Shown here: in pieces, positions 26,101-41,100 of the stretch | How the letters are laid out: every line of letters starts with the position of its first letter | Position numbering within the stretch: position 1 is the stretch's first letter | Assembly (NCBI GenBank): GCA_003586115.2 | Contig: QVOM02000042.1 | Coordinates: 71,050,101-71,114,100 of the forward strand | From: Salvator merianae | Lineage: Eukaryota > Chordata > Lepidosauria > Squamata > Teiidae | Direction: 5' to 3' | DNA length: 64,000 nt | Program-made: the position numbers and the translations under genes | The notes under the pieces: model-generated | Database searches by the model: none | Seen by the model: the letters and a program-made list of their open reading frames with translations, nothing else | What the model was told of the DNA's origin: nothing

Positions 26101-29100
26101 GTGGTGTAAATCCCACTGTGGACATTATCGTGCCTATCATGTGGCAGTGATGGCAGCAAAAAGATCTTATTTCTCCACCACCATTGCGCCCTCAAGTAAC
26201 CACCCAGCAAAGCTCTTCCGAGTAGTAAATGGCCTTATAAAATCATGCCCAAGAAAACAAGGGCAATTGCCTTGTAATATCTGCTGTGACGAATCTGCAA
26301 GGCACTTTGAGGGCAAAGTCACTCAGATTCGTGGGGGATTGGATGCCACAGTTCAGAATAATCCAGAGGAAGTGTCCAGAGAACCGTCTGGTCCAGTTAC
26401 TTTGGATCAGTTTCAATTACTGCTGCCTGAGGATGTGAACAAGCTGCTTGCTAGAGTTCGACCTACTACATGCCCTCTAGATCCTTGCCCTTCTTGGCTG
26501 ATAAAAGCTAGCAAGGAGTATATGACCAGGTGGGTCCAGGGAGTAGTAAATGCCTCCTTGAGAGATGAGGTGGTCCTGCTGACTCTTAAAACGGTAGTGA
26601 TACGGCCCCTCCTCAAGAAGTCCTCCCTGAATCCAGATGATTTAAACAACTATCTCCTGGTGGCCAACATATCATTTTTGAGCAAGGTATTAGTGAGTGC
26701 CATAGCTGTTCAGCAACAAGCATGCTTGTAAGAAGCTGATTATCTAGACCCATTTCAATCTGGCTTCAGGTCTGGTTACGGCACAGAAACCACCTTGGTC
26801 GCCCTACCTGATGACCTTCTCTGGGAGAAAGACAATAGGAACGTGTCCCTATTGGTTCTCCTGGATCTCTCCACGGCTTTTGACACCATTGATCATGATA
26901 TCCTTCTGGAGAGACTACAGAGTTTAGAAGTTCGAGGCACTGTGTTGCAGTGGTTCCGCTCCTATCTCCAAAGCCGATTCCAGAAGGTAATTGTGGGAGA
27001 TTCCTACTTGTAGTCCTAAGAACTCAGGTGTGGGATTCCTCAGGGATTGATCTTATCTCCCATGCTTTTCAATATCTATATAAAGCGACTGAGGGATGTC
27101 ATCAGGAGATTTGGAGTCAGATGTCATCAATATGCAGATAACACCCAGCTCTACATATCTGTGCCATCTGAATCAGGACGGGTGGTTGAAGCATTGGACA
27201 GGTGCCTGGAAGCAGTAATGGGCTGGATGAGGGCCAATAAACTGAAGCTGAATCCAGACAAGATGGAGGTGCTGTGTGTCAGAGGATCTCGGGTCCATGA
27301 AGTTGGAAGGCATCTGACCCGATAGGGTTGCTTTGCCCTGGAAAGGACAGGTGCGGAATCTGGGTGCACTCTTGGACTCTACGCTTACACTCGAAACTCA
27401 GGTGGAGGCGGTGGCCAAGAATGCATACCTCCGGCCACACCTGGTTCACCAACTACAACCCTTTCTGGACAGAGATGATTTGGTCACAGTAATCCATGCT
27501 TTGGTAACTTCCAGATTGGATTACTGTAACGCGCTTTACATGGGGCTGCCCTTGAAGACGGTTTGGAAGTTGCAACTGGTGCAGAATGCAGCAGCAAGAC
27601 TGCTGACTGGAACAGCTGGCTGGATGCATATCACGCCGGTCTTAAAAGAGCTGCACTGGCTGCCAATTCACTACCGAGCCCAATTCAAGGTGTAAACCTT
27701 AGCCTATAAGGCCCTAAATGGCTTGGGCCCCAATATCTAAAGGAGCGTCTTCTCCCTATCAGCCTGCCCATGCCTTAAGATCTGCAGATGAGACCCTCCT
27801 GCTTGTAATCAATAGCTAAAGGGGTGGGCACGCGGGATAGGGCCTTTTCAGTAGTGGCCCCCAGACTGTGGAACACTCTTCCCCCTGAGGTACATCAAGC
27901 TTCTTCACTTTACATCTTTAGGAGACCAACTTGCCTTTGGCTAAAGGTACAGCTTTCCCTCCCTACTTTCAGACTACAGTTTTATTGTGTGCCTTTTATG
28001 ACTTTTTGTTGTTGTTGTTTTAACTGTTGTAACCTTCAGGTATAGGAAAGGATAAAAATGCAAATAAATAAATAAATAAAATACAGAAAATATTATCTGT
28101 AGATAAACCTAGCTGCCACATGAATATTATCTTTTAAAGTAACAAAGCATTATATTTGGATTGTGACTATTAAAGTCACTAACTACAAAAGAGACCAGTA
28201 ATGACCTTTCTATTAGTCTTTTACATAAAAAGGATTGTGTCACAACTGAAGAACATTTACCAAGTGCACTTGTAGCATCCTCAAAGAGATTTGATCGCGA
28301 AGAATCATCTGTTGTACTGTAACAGGAAAAAGGGGGGGGGGGGGATCCACCTTATTAGTACTGACAGAAGTGGCTGTAGACCACAAAAGCTTATGCTTCT
28401 CAGTGTCAACTATTACTTTCTACATACTTTCATATTTACTGAAAAATCAGCTTCTTTTTTAACGTAACACATTTTGCTGAACCAATTTTAAGGGAAAAAT
28501 GGGGATACTTAAATCAATATCTTGCCCCATGGAACAGCTACTAACTACTGAAACTTGGTTAATTCTAGGGAAAGTTATATCAACACAATGAAACACTCTA
28601 GCAGACACAATGATCTATGGAAAACACAAAGGTGCCATTAGCATTCATATCTAAAGCCTTATAAAATTCAAAATGAAAACTAGAATATTTACAGTATAGC
28701 ATAATATTAAAAAGCACCTTCAGAATACAGTTAAAAGACTTGCATCAGTAAAAACACACTGAACTAAAAGCATTGACGTTATTAGGCCTGAGGGGTTTTT
28801 TTTAATTACTGCTTATGTGTTATTTTAATTCTGACTTTGTTAATCTCCTTGAGATGGAAGTATAGGACAGTATATAAATGGATTAAAAACAACAGCAACA
28901 AAAGCCCAAACAAAACATGCAGATTGTTTCAAGATCATAAATCTTGAGCTTCTACTCTGACTGCAGACAATGTTGATGTCCTCAAGGGGTTCCAATAACA
29001 TGCTCATACCTCTCTGTAGATATTGGACTGGTGGCAGCTGGTGTCTCTACTGGCTTATCTGCTGGTTTCTCTTCTACAGGTGCACTTACAGGTGCAGGTT

Positions 29101-32100
29101 CACAAGCTACTGCAGCTGGTGCCGGAGCAGCTGGTGTAGATGCTGAAACTGGTGCAGGAGCAGAAGCTGGAGCTGGGGCTGGTTTAGGGACTGCAGCAGC
29201 TGTCGTAGAAGAACTAACACTGGTGGTTGTAGTGTTGTTGGCTGCAGTAGCATCGTTTGATTGCTGAGTTGTAACTGGGGATGGCCCTGGAGCTGCTGCC
29301 GTTTTGGGCTATAAAAGTGAAGAAATCCAAATGAAAACACACATTTACAACTATTATTTTTCATCTGAATGTGTTCTCAGGTTTCTTTTTTCAGCCACCA
29401 TACAAATGATCACCCCATGAGACTATTTGCTCTTTATGTTCACTATTCTTCATCAACATATTTGAACAAAATGTTTGTATTGCCGCTGAGAAATCTAAGC
29501 CATTTTACACAAATAATGAAAATAACATGTAGTGCATGCAACAATAAAATGAGTGCAGTGATATATCTGAATAGAGGCACTGGTTTAAGCCTAGAAAACC
29601 ATTACATACATATCTGTTCCACCTGGCATTGCTGCAAATATCATGCTGCAAGTCTGAAATACTGTTTGACATTTTTAAAGCTAACTTTCAAGTATCGCAA
29701 AAAACTGCAATACAAATTCACTTGCATAAATTCAGTAACACTATGGTTAAGAGAGCAAAAGTTATCCAGCAGTGTTCTGGAGAACTCCAGGGTTTTATTG
29801 AAGATCTGAAGATTCCAAAATTGGAAAATCAATGATATAGGTTAAATTTCTTGGAAAGACAGCTATTAAAATTTTAGCAAAATATTCACCAGAATGTATA
29901 GAGCTCTTTCCCAATCTACAGCGTTTGTCAACAGAACTATTCATACTCATTAATGTAACACAGGTGCACTACCAGCATCTTCTGGAAACCTTAACTAATA
30001 CTGGCGCTAGTCATAATCTATGATCAGGGATGTGCAGTGGATGGATATGCACCACCATCATCACCTCCAGGCTGGCTAAGTACTGAACCCTGCCAATCTC
30101 CACAAAAACAGGAGGCGGCAGAAGCTTTCTTAAATAAGGCCCTGGCAAGTGTTTCTTGACACTACTAGATGATGTTAAATCTGAGTGCCACATATGGAGA
30201 TTGGTAAGCTGATACGCTGGTTTAGCAGCCTGCCAACATGACACTTGAATTTGGCATCATTTAGCAGTAGACATAACAATTTGCAGGAGCTTTGTTTTAG
30301 GAAGCTTTTACTTTCTTTTGCTTTCATACTGCTTGACACAGACTTCTGCCCTGTCAAAATGAGGCACTGAGCCTTACATGTGGGTGTGACTGCCTTTGAC
30401 AAACGGAGGCAGTAAGCCTCTGAAGGCCAGCTGCTGGGAGACCACAAGCAGGGCGAGCTGTACACTCGCACCCTGCTGGTGAGCTTCCCTGGGCAGCTGC
30501 TTGGCCACTATGATAACCACCTGCTTAACTTAGATCGGCCACAGTCCCGATTCCAGTGGGTCATTTCTCACGTTCTTATGTTCATTCTACAATAAACAAA
30601 TTTTGAAACTTGTTTTATGATATAAAACTGAATTGCGACAAGTGAGAATATTATTTTTTATTACCATCATTTTTTTTTAAAGGAATATATATACATGTGA
30701 CAAATATACATGTCACATGTGACAAATAAACCAGAACTATTTTGGGGGGGTATGATGGATCTACCACTAAAGAAGAATCATGGGAGATTAATTCAATATA
30801 TGGTTATAGCTGGAAAATACTATATGCACAAGGATGGAAAAACTCAATGCTACTAACTATGTAAGACTGGGACCTGAAATTAGCAGAATTAGCAGAAATG
30901 AATAAATTGACCTACCTGATTAAAGAAAAATCATTAACATTATTTCATAAAAATTGGAATCCCTTTATTGACTTTTTCAGCAAGAAAGAAAAAAGATTTG
31001 TTAATTCTGGGATTGGACATGTTGTTAGATTAGAGGAGTCAGAATGTAAATTTACATATAATTGCTAGGAAAGAGATTGGAAATAATCCTTAATCATTCT
31101 TTTTTTTAGGTTATTTTTTTCTATTTTTAATGTATTTTAATATCTTATCCTTGCTACTTTTAATGTAGTTGGAAAAAAACCCTATATAAATACAGATATA
31201 TAAATATATAAAACACAATGCACAAAACAGTAACTTACTTTTGTCACCATAACCACTACAAAGTTTTTTTCATCGATTTTGTATTCTTTAAGAGCAGTAT
31301 CATCATTAAGAATTTTACCTAGAAAAAATAAACATTTTGTATGTCAGTTTTAGCATTTGATACAATTACATCAATGTGGCAAACACAGAAACACCCTCAT
31401 TATTCAGGGATATCCAGCAACAGAACAACAATCATTCATGGTGCACTCTAAATTATTAACTAAATGCTCTATAGTTGCCAGTTGTTTGTTTTTATACAGG
31501 ACCCAAATACTTTATCAGTTTCCCTCTATGTGTTCTTTCAAACAAACAACATATCAGCTTGCATTGCCTACTGGTATCTACAATGTAAATGTGCCACCGC
31601 TCAACTATGTCTTAACTGCAATGCAACTTCTGATTTTCAATAAAAAAAACTGTGTAGCTAAAAAAACCCACCTAACAAGAATCCAGTTTGGTATGCAAAG
31701 TTAACCAAAATATTCATGGAGGAGTCAACAATTCACAGAAACAGTATAGCCTGGGAATCACTTCTAACTTCATAAATCCTAACTTTGCTGAACAAAATGT
31801 TTACTGATAAAATATCTTAAGGGCTATTTTTAGGGGCACAAAGGCCTTTCAATATATGCAGCAAAAGTAACCCAGAGAAACCAGGCTACTCTACTACACA
31901 GCAGAGGACAGATAGCTTCCTTTCACAAAACTGCAATCTCAAAAGCTACTTGTTGCATTTGAGGAGCCATGACAGTTCACAAAAGGCAGATCAGTTCCAA
32001 GAAAGATGAAATTAAATTCATTTTATTTTTTTAAAGGGTAAAATTCTTAAAGGGAAAATAATACTCTCATAGCAGTTTCAGACACTTTGTGATAACAGTA

Positions 32101-35100
32101 AATCAAAATACATTTAATTTATCTCATAATAGCAAGTACATAAAATTTATTATCGTACAGCCGCCCTACCCCATTTGCACAACTTTCAACAGATACATTT
32201 CATTTAGAGAAAAAAAAAAGTGCTTAATGCAAAAATGAGAATTTTACAATAGAATTCATTCTATAAATATCCAAAGGGATATTTAACAGAGAACACAGGA
32301 TTTCAATAATATGTTGGCCACAGATAGGCAACACAACATATTCTGAACAAATAACAATTGCCTTTCCACCCTGCTCCAGTCTCTTCTCTATAACAGTAAG
32401 GACAATTTGGTTTCATATAGCTAATTTAACAGACATTATGTTTTAAAATTATGTGTTTTTTTAATCAATAAATATTGTGGGCAATTTTGGAAGCTAATAC
32501 ATTTCATTCACACTAGAAGAAAGAACAGGCCAAGCCTACATATGCTTCAGGAACAAGACCTGCTATGTTCACATTTTTCTCCCTTGGACATACATTCATA
32601 TACAGAATTTAGGTGAACAGATATCACAGTAGAACAGTATTCTTCACAATTCCTCAAATGCTGACAGATCTTGAGACATACCTACCTAATCCGAGAAACT
32701 CTATATTATATGTAAGAACAAAAGAAACGAACTGGGACCAAATGTCTCATGCCATTCACATACTAGAACAACAATCTTCAGAAATATCCTCTAGGTTTCA
32801 AAAATAACTTTCAAACATATAAGCATTACCTGCATATATTAGCTTTTGGCCAGCTACCGGAAAGGCATCTTTCCCTTTTTCTGATTCTATTTTCTCTTTC
32901 AGTGCTTTCACCTGTAAAAATAGTTGAGTCAGAACATGTTTCATGCTTAACTGTTGTTAACAAAATGTTTTTGCATATTGGTAATGTGAACCACTATGAT
33001 GTCAACAATCTTTGTCTCTTGCAGATAAAGCTGTTTATGTCTTCCTAGAAGTATTACTTCCAATTTTTTGCATTGGTGATCTTCAGAATTAGCCAATACA
33101 GATAACACTGATCTATCACCCAACTTGCACCTTAAGATTTCCTTGGGAGATTCTGCTAGTGCTACTTCCTATGCAGCCTAATACAAGAAATGTGAAGAGT
33201 TTGTTCAAATATGCATTTTGAACTTGAACATTTTGGGAAGGAAGATCATTACCTATCCCAGGTACAGTTTTATATTGTTACACATGTTGTTTTTATTTTA
33301 ATTTTGTAATAGCTAAGGTTAAAATATTGCAAAAACATCTGGATTCTACATGAGAAAAAAAAAATGACAACAGTAGTTTCAGGTAGTAAAAGGAATTAGA
33401 TACAATATTTTGCTTCCATTCCCTAACATTAAAAGAGAAGGGCTAAATGGGAGATGAAAATTTTAGTTTTTCCTAATTATACTACACAATGACTTTACAA
33501 AAAAGACAAGACACTTCCAGATGCTGGAAGATTTTCTTTAACAGCCAAACTATAACATTCTCCCAAAGTACATCGAGGGTTTCTAACTTTCAGAACAAAA
33601 ATTACTATTAGAAACTACTATCTTGTTCCCTACTTTATTATTTACCTGTCACATTGTTTTAAACTATGTTTTCTACTGTAGGACAAACATAGTTTGCATA
33701 AATGTAGGACAATTTAAATTTACTTTGCCATACTTTGAACATTAAGAGCAAACAAGACTATTTTAAAATGATAACCACAGGCCTAAAGAAGAGCAAGAGG
33801 CTGTTTTAAAAGACAACATTTATTGTACTACCAAATCTTCAAGCTACTCTAACAGTGATTCCCAACCTGTGGTATGTGTACCCCCCAGGGGTATGACATT
33901 TAGGGGTACACCCGCGCACACGCACACACAAAATAATAATGGCAGAAAAGGAACTTACAGTTGCAACATATCAATTTGAAATAACAGCAACTAATATGAA
34001 GGATACAGAAAATATGGAAATAGCTTGCCAAGTGGTACACAAGTGAAAAAAGGTTGGGGATCACTGCACTATAGAAGCCATAAAAAATTCCAGGAAGGCT
34101 GGGAAGGATACACTGCCATGACCATCGCTATCATCCAGGAGACTGTGAATGAGACCAGTCAACTCGGATGCCTGCTGGAAGAGGCTCTAGTTAGGAGCTA
34201 TGGCTGACAACAGCACCCTGTTGTCTATAAAAGAGGAAGTCCAAACAATTGTGGTTCCAGTACATCAGCTATAAGAAAGTCTGGCAGCTATGAGGCAAAA
34301 GTCTGCTGAACTCCTGGATGTGCAAGCCCTAAACAACAAGGAAGACTTAGGAAAACTGGCAGGAATTGATCTGGAACGTCAATGAAGATCCAAGGGGAAA
34401 AGTCTAAGTGGTCTTTGGAAAGCTGAATGAATTTCTTCAGCCTGCCCCCAGGATGGTAGAGCATGCCTTAGAAAAACATGCAGCCTAAAGTTTAGGTGTG
34501 CTTTAAATGACAGCCTTCTTCTGTGTTGCAAACGTAACTTTATAAAAGAACTGTGAAATCCACATTGCACAGTGTCTTCAGGACAGCCACAGCTGAGACA
34601 GCATTGCCTGGACCTTCCAGGGCTGTGCCAGAGGAACCAGTGCCAATGGCAGTTGCCACTTCATCTTCAGCTAAGGAGGTGATGGAACAAGATGAAGATG
34701 CAGGTCTCCATAATCGATCATTCTCTGAAGACTGATTCCTTTCATGCCTCCTGCCCACCTCTTCCCACATCCAAACATGCAAGGCACCAAACAAGGCCAG
34801 AAATGCTACATCATTGGTGGTTTTTCACTCAATTTTTATGTTTACGAGATATTTGTCTCCATTCTGCAATAACATATGACAGAATTTAGCTGAGGAGGGT
34901 TAATCTATGTCATTTTTCTTCATTCTGAGGTGCAGCACTGGACACAATGGTTAATATTGAACCATTTTTCCCTATAGTTCTAAGACATGTACTCAACTTC
35001 CCATTTGCCAACGCTACAGTTCTTTAAAATTTGCAAATTTGAAATTCAAAGAATTTTCAAGGAATCTAATCCTTGCAACTTTCAAAAGATGGCTTTATTC

Positions 35101-38100
35101 AGAGAAACAATCTCTAAATTTCAGCGACTCCTGTGAAATGAGGAATAATCAAACTGTTGACAATTTTTTTCAAAATTGTGCAATTAACAATAAAGTAATA
35201 ATATTACAATCATTTTTCAAAGTATTCTTCTTTCTTGTTACAGGGCTCTAAGCATTTTCATATTTCAGTTTTGAAATATCCTTTTGGCTGAAGTTAAAAC
35301 AAAATCACAAATGTAATTACTTTGGTCATTTTTCCACTTTCCACCTTGGAATGGTCAAATCCAACTATTCCAAGGTGGAACAGTCCCCAGGGATGGATCC
35401 ATACTGCAAGGGCCATCCATACTGCGAGGGCTGGAACAGCCTGGAAAGGAGCTTCTGGCACTGGTAGTGTGAATGCTGGCTGCCCCATCATGACAGCAGC
35501 TGGGTACAAACGCTGCATACTGGGAGCATTCCAGCTGCTCTCAGTACAGCTGTGGACAACAATTTTGTTATTCATAGCTAATAGCAATCACTAGGGCCTC
35601 TGTGAAATGCAGACGCACTGTGCTAGTGAGCATTTCCACCCTCACTAGCACTAAAGTTCAAACAGATCCTTTGATAGCAGATGCATATCTTAAATATTGT
35701 TCAATGGATTTGTATGCCTTCAATCTGGAACCCTTGCTTGCAGAAATAAAGTGATTGTTGCAATGAAATTCAAAACCCATTCCCTTCCTTCTGAAACTGT
35801 TGATTCAGAACCACTGAAACTTGAATTTATATAGAGTTAATGAATGCCAGGTTGTTTTTAGTACAAAGGCAACTATCAACACTAATTCTAAGTTTGAAAG
35901 CTATCTCACATAGCAAATCTATTCTGTTATGCCATATGAGCTCACCACTGCCTGTGGCTACTAGTCTTGATCTAAGAAATTCATTTTCCATGCACTTTCC
36001 TCAAATTCCAACACTAATGACTGTGATAGACCTAATTTCCCATACTGTGGCTAGAGCCCCTAATTCTAGGATCTTTCAACCCTTTCTAACAGAGACACCA
36101 ACTTTTTTATTAACTGAAGTTACTGTGGTAAGGAAATCATTTTTTTCGCAGATCCCACAGTGTACGGCTAACGTATATAGCATATTAGTGAGCTATGTCA
36201 ACCATATGATTGTTTAAAATAAAGTCTGTATCAAATTTGAAGTCTTCTTGTATAATATTTAGAATTTTTAAGACCCTTATTCTCAATGCCACATTCAGCA
36301 TTTTTAGGGTTTAATTAAAATTAAAGCAATCAGTACTAGGAGGGAAAAAAACTCCCAAAAGCTTGATAAACAATCAAAATCTAAGGTGAAAAGTATATCT
36401 GTGGCATACCGTGAAAAGAATTCTGGTACTTTCATTTTGCAATACAAAATACCAAACATATGACAACACACGCAGATTCTAAATACAATAACAGGAAAAC
36501 TCCACGGGTCAAAGTTGTTGCAAGTATTTTTTCAGATGATTATAATTCCTAGTAAAACTATAAGAGAATAAACAAAGAGGGCAGGAAATTATACAACGAA
36601 ATAAAAACCATGGAAGGCAAATTAAAAACTACTGTGTAATCTTCAAAACAATTTCTTAGGAAATTAGTACTATTTTAATATATATAATGTTGTCCTGAAC
36701 ATACTAGATTGACATATTGTGACATAAATAAATCCAAAACAAAAATTAGATTAGCAATTCCACCTCATTTATTGCACAGATCAAAATTAATGCAAAATTA
36801 AAATTCTTCCAGCTTGTAAGTAAAATCAAAACTGTTTTGCTTTAACATGAGCAAACTCTAGAACAATATTTAATTCTTGAGATACAGTTTATAAATCATT
36901 CATATAATGTTATTTACACTGATTCATAAAAATCTCTAATTCTTGCTTTAGTAAAAATGTCTACAAAATCATTATAACTTCATTCTCCTGCAAATATTTC
37001 AAATGCTTCTGGTTGTAATACAAGAAAAAAGGTGGTTTTAAAAAAAAAGATCCACTTACTAGATACAAGCAAAACACAGAAGCTAAATTTCAACACCCTC
37101 TGAGACATTCAAAAACTTTCCTATTGAAACTGAAGATTTTCCTAAGCAAAGTAGCTTAATCCTCTAATTCAAAATTTAATGGAACGCCTACAGCACTGCA
37201 CTTTATCTTGTTACTATAACAAGAACTCTTAAGTCTGCATTATTCCTCTTACTACAGATTGAGCTGAGAGCCAGAGTGGCTTGCACATCAACAACTAGTG
37301 AGGTCATAACTAGAATAGGCAAAGCATTTAATGCTCATTCAATTTTGGCTCAAATATTTGTATCTGAAAAGTGCTTTGAACAGAATTCCCATTTCCCACT
37401 ATTCTCAGTGAAATCATTTTAAAAGTAGCTTATGGATGTGAAAGCTAACTTTGTCAATGTACACCAAGTACACACATACTATGTCTCCCTCAGTGAAAAG
37501 GCAGGAGGCCAATAAATAGGGATCATAGGAAGTTGTAGTGGAATCTGAATAAGGGGGATAGAGGAAGGTAATAGGAAGCAAAAACAAAAGTGAAAAGAAT
37601 ATATTCATGCAGCCCTCTGAGGAAATGTCTGTTGCATGTACCATCCACTGCACAAGTGAAATCCATATATGGCCTGGGTTCCAATTCTAATTTTCAAAAA
37701 GTTTTACATTTACAGAATTTTAAAAAGCTTGTTAGTACAATGCAAGCCTGTTTGGTGGTGCTGCCGCCATTTGACAAAAATGTATCTTTTTGATGAAAAC
37801 GAAGCTAAAACAGAAGAACTGCTTGATAACGAATAGTGTATACCTTTCTTCTAATAAACCCTGCATCTCTGAAGATGTATGGAGGGTATTAGACTACATT
37901 AATGAACTTTCATTGAAAATGATTATTGGAATCTCTCACTAGCAAATCAAACAGTGATTTAAATCATTGGGTTCTATCAATGCAACTTGGAAAGGGCGGG
38001 TTTTCTGAGTAGGATTGGGTGGGCAGCAAAGCAAGGCCCCCATGGAAAATCGCCATCTACCAGCACTTGCAGAAAAATGCCAAAAAGGATTATCTTATTT

Positions 38101-41100
38101 GCAATTGTGAGCAAAAGAAACTAATGAGTAACATAGAAAGACCCCAAATGACTACTTTCAAACTTGGCAATTTCAAGGGAGTACTATAGGACTCTACAAC
38201 TAAAGTACCAACACCTTAAATGGGACACAGTCAGTTATGAAGAGTCAATGCACTGCATATAAGAGGAGAGCTATCTGAATCCATTTTTTGGAATCCACAA
38301 AGTAGCCTGGCTCCTACACTAACTGTGGCTTCCAGATGATTTTCAATGGTGTTCTGCCTTAGTCATGCTACTATTTGAGCATGTACTATCAAGGGTTGTC
38401 TCTCTCTATCCAGAAATAGTCAAAGATAATTATTCTGGCAATGGAAAAGTAAGTTGAACTCTATTCACCAAAGAGGCCTGACTGAAAATCTAGTTGCCAA
38501 AGCTGTCTTTTCACCTATAATCCTCTTTATAGCAGTAATCTAATGCGACACTTCTGGGGCAAGACAAAGCATTATTTATTTATTTATTTACAGTGGTACC
38601 CCACTTTACCACCTCATTGTAATCAGAACAGCTTAGAAAAATTAAAACATCTAAAAAACATAATTACAATATAACAAAAGCTTAAAAGATTTAAAATGTA
38701 ACAATTAAAATATAGGACTCAGGTGGTTGTCGAATACTAATGACTCCCCCAGTCAGATAGGCTATTCTAGGCTATCTTCCATGTACTGAATTCTCTGAAT
38801 TACCACTTCCATCAGTCAGGATCCTATGATCAACTGTCAAGAATGAAGGGGACTGAAGAAAAAAAAGCTTGGCACATCTGGAGAGTAGCCAGGTGGGGAA
38901 GTCTGGCTACATTCTACCATCACTCTGCCTGCATTCTACCATCCATAGTACTAGCTACTTTGTTCGGCAACAAATCTGAAACCTGTATCAAAATCTTTCC
39001 GGACAGTATTACAGTGCAGGCTTTACTCTGTTGAAACCAGTATATTTTACTCCAGCAATTACAAAAGTAGAAATCTAGTATAAATCAGCTTTTTTCACTG
39101 ACTAGAATCAGTTGATCCTACTGCATGCTAAAGTAAAGCAGGTAGTATATATAATTCTTTAATATAATCCTAACTACAAAAACTATTATATGAATGTTAA
39201 CTGCTCAAATAGTCTCTGTGTATTAATTCACAGGTCTCATTAGACAGTGCCATACAATTCCCACATAATGGAACTGGTCACTAACCTGCAGCTTTCTGAG
39301 TGATGATGAACTACATTTTCCATGCTAGCTGAGGCTGATGGTAGCTGTGGTTCAAAAAGATCTGAGCTATAGGTTAATCTTTTTTCTTTTTGTAATTACT
39401 TTCTGAAAGACTACATTATTCCAAAAAGATAAATTTCTACTTCCCACTGATGACCATCACTATTCCAAGATCCCATTAAGATTACAACTGCTAGACAGAA
39501 AGCTGTGTTTTTGCAGATAGAATATCACACACTTTACCCTAATTTATCCCATCACTTCTTTCCTTAGTAATAATGCACAAGCATAAAGGGAACTGAGAGC
39601 AGGAGAAGGTTTTGCCCTTATCTTCTCCTTGAGAATGCCTAGAAGCAACTGTGTGAGACAGGATGCTGGACTAGATGGGCTGTGGCCTGATCCAGCAGGC
39701 CTTCCTCTTATGTTCTTATCATGGGTCAATTTCAAAACATATGTAGTAAGTGAACAAAGAGGCAGTACCTGAAAATTCCACCTAATACTAAAAGAGCACT
39801 AACAAAAACTAGACAGAAACATACTTCAAAACAGTCAGTCAAACGAATTACAGAATAACAGATTACCTAAACCAGTAGTTAAACCTAACATGAAAAAGGC
39901 ATAAATTGGGTCACAAACCATTCCACAAGTTAGTACATTTTTCTCATTTATTCTGCTACTGTCTCTATACTACTAAAGATGCATACTGACAAAAAAATTC
40001 AAAATGCTTTTGAAGTTATACCCAAGTTAAAACTGAACATGTTCCTCAGTGTATGCCCAAATGTACACATGGAGCTTATCTGTGAACAAATATGCAAGGA
40101 ACTGGGACAGTAGTCTATGAAAAATACACCGTCAAATTACTGTAACATGTCTCGTAACTTGCTTCCCCATCAGCTCCTGGCACAATTTTCAATGTTAGGA
40201 AAAGACTTGCAATTTTTTTCTTCTCACAGACACTTCTTAGAATTTCAGGCACAACTGTTCAAATCAAATGTTTGAAACGTCTCCTCAACATCAAACTTTA
40301 ATAAAATTTGAACTTGCACTAAAGTCATATAGAACCTCACCTTCAAATTTTTTCAACTAAAATGCTCTTTCCAAAGATTTAAAGGTAAACGCACAAGAGA
40401 GAATAGGGAAGGAATAAAGGATCCCACCATCTCTCTCTTTCTGGTGTTTATGTGACCACACAAAAAGTATGTTAAGTCAGCAGTTAAACTGTTTGCTGCC
40501 ACAAAGAACTAACAATGCTGAATACCTAGTCAAAACATCAAAGTTCATCAAGATTAAAAAAAAATCTCTTTTCCGCCATTCCACCAAAAAGGACTTAACA
40601 TTAAATTCATCAGGCTGCAGAAAAATGCATCCGGGAAACATCTCTACTTTTTTTAAACAACAATTTAATTTCAGATATAAAGTGGAAAAATACATGGATA
40701 CTCCCAGCACATATTGTTTAACTAATGACTATTTAATGTTTTAAGGATGTAAACAATAATCTCCGGCTACTTGCAAAAAGCGCTTGATTTTTAGTGACTA
40801 TTTGAAGTAGCCCACGCAGGACTCAGCTTTTCCCCTAGCGCAATGGATTCAACCCCCATTAAAAAAAAAAAATCTTCAAGCAAACTTCCTTTGAAATTTT
40901 CACACGTTACACGTAACGTCCTCCTGCGATTCCCTCAAATAGGAGGCACCCCTCGCCTTGCAGGCTATCAGAAGCCTTCGCACCAAAACAAATGGTTGCA
41001 TAAATATATATACCCTCTACCCACCCCTTTCTGAGTCGCCCCCACAGCCTTATCACTACGAGGAAGGAGGAGGGGAGGAGGAGCGCGCGCGCGCACACAC

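Noticed and set aside
29031..29267. Gly/Ala-rich 78-codon plus-strand frame opposite RAD23B exon 4
   Set aside because: It is the antisense shadow of the Ala/Pro/Thr-rich linker exon.
29369..29809. 146-codon plus-strand frame in RAD23B intron 3
   Set aside because: AT-rich sequence, no domain, no splice signals, unrelated to any repeat or protein I recognise.
35840..36217. 125-codon plus-strand frame in RAD23B intron 1
   Set aside because: Composition is not distinctive, no motif is visible and no neighbouring exon is found. Chance frame in an AT-rich intron.
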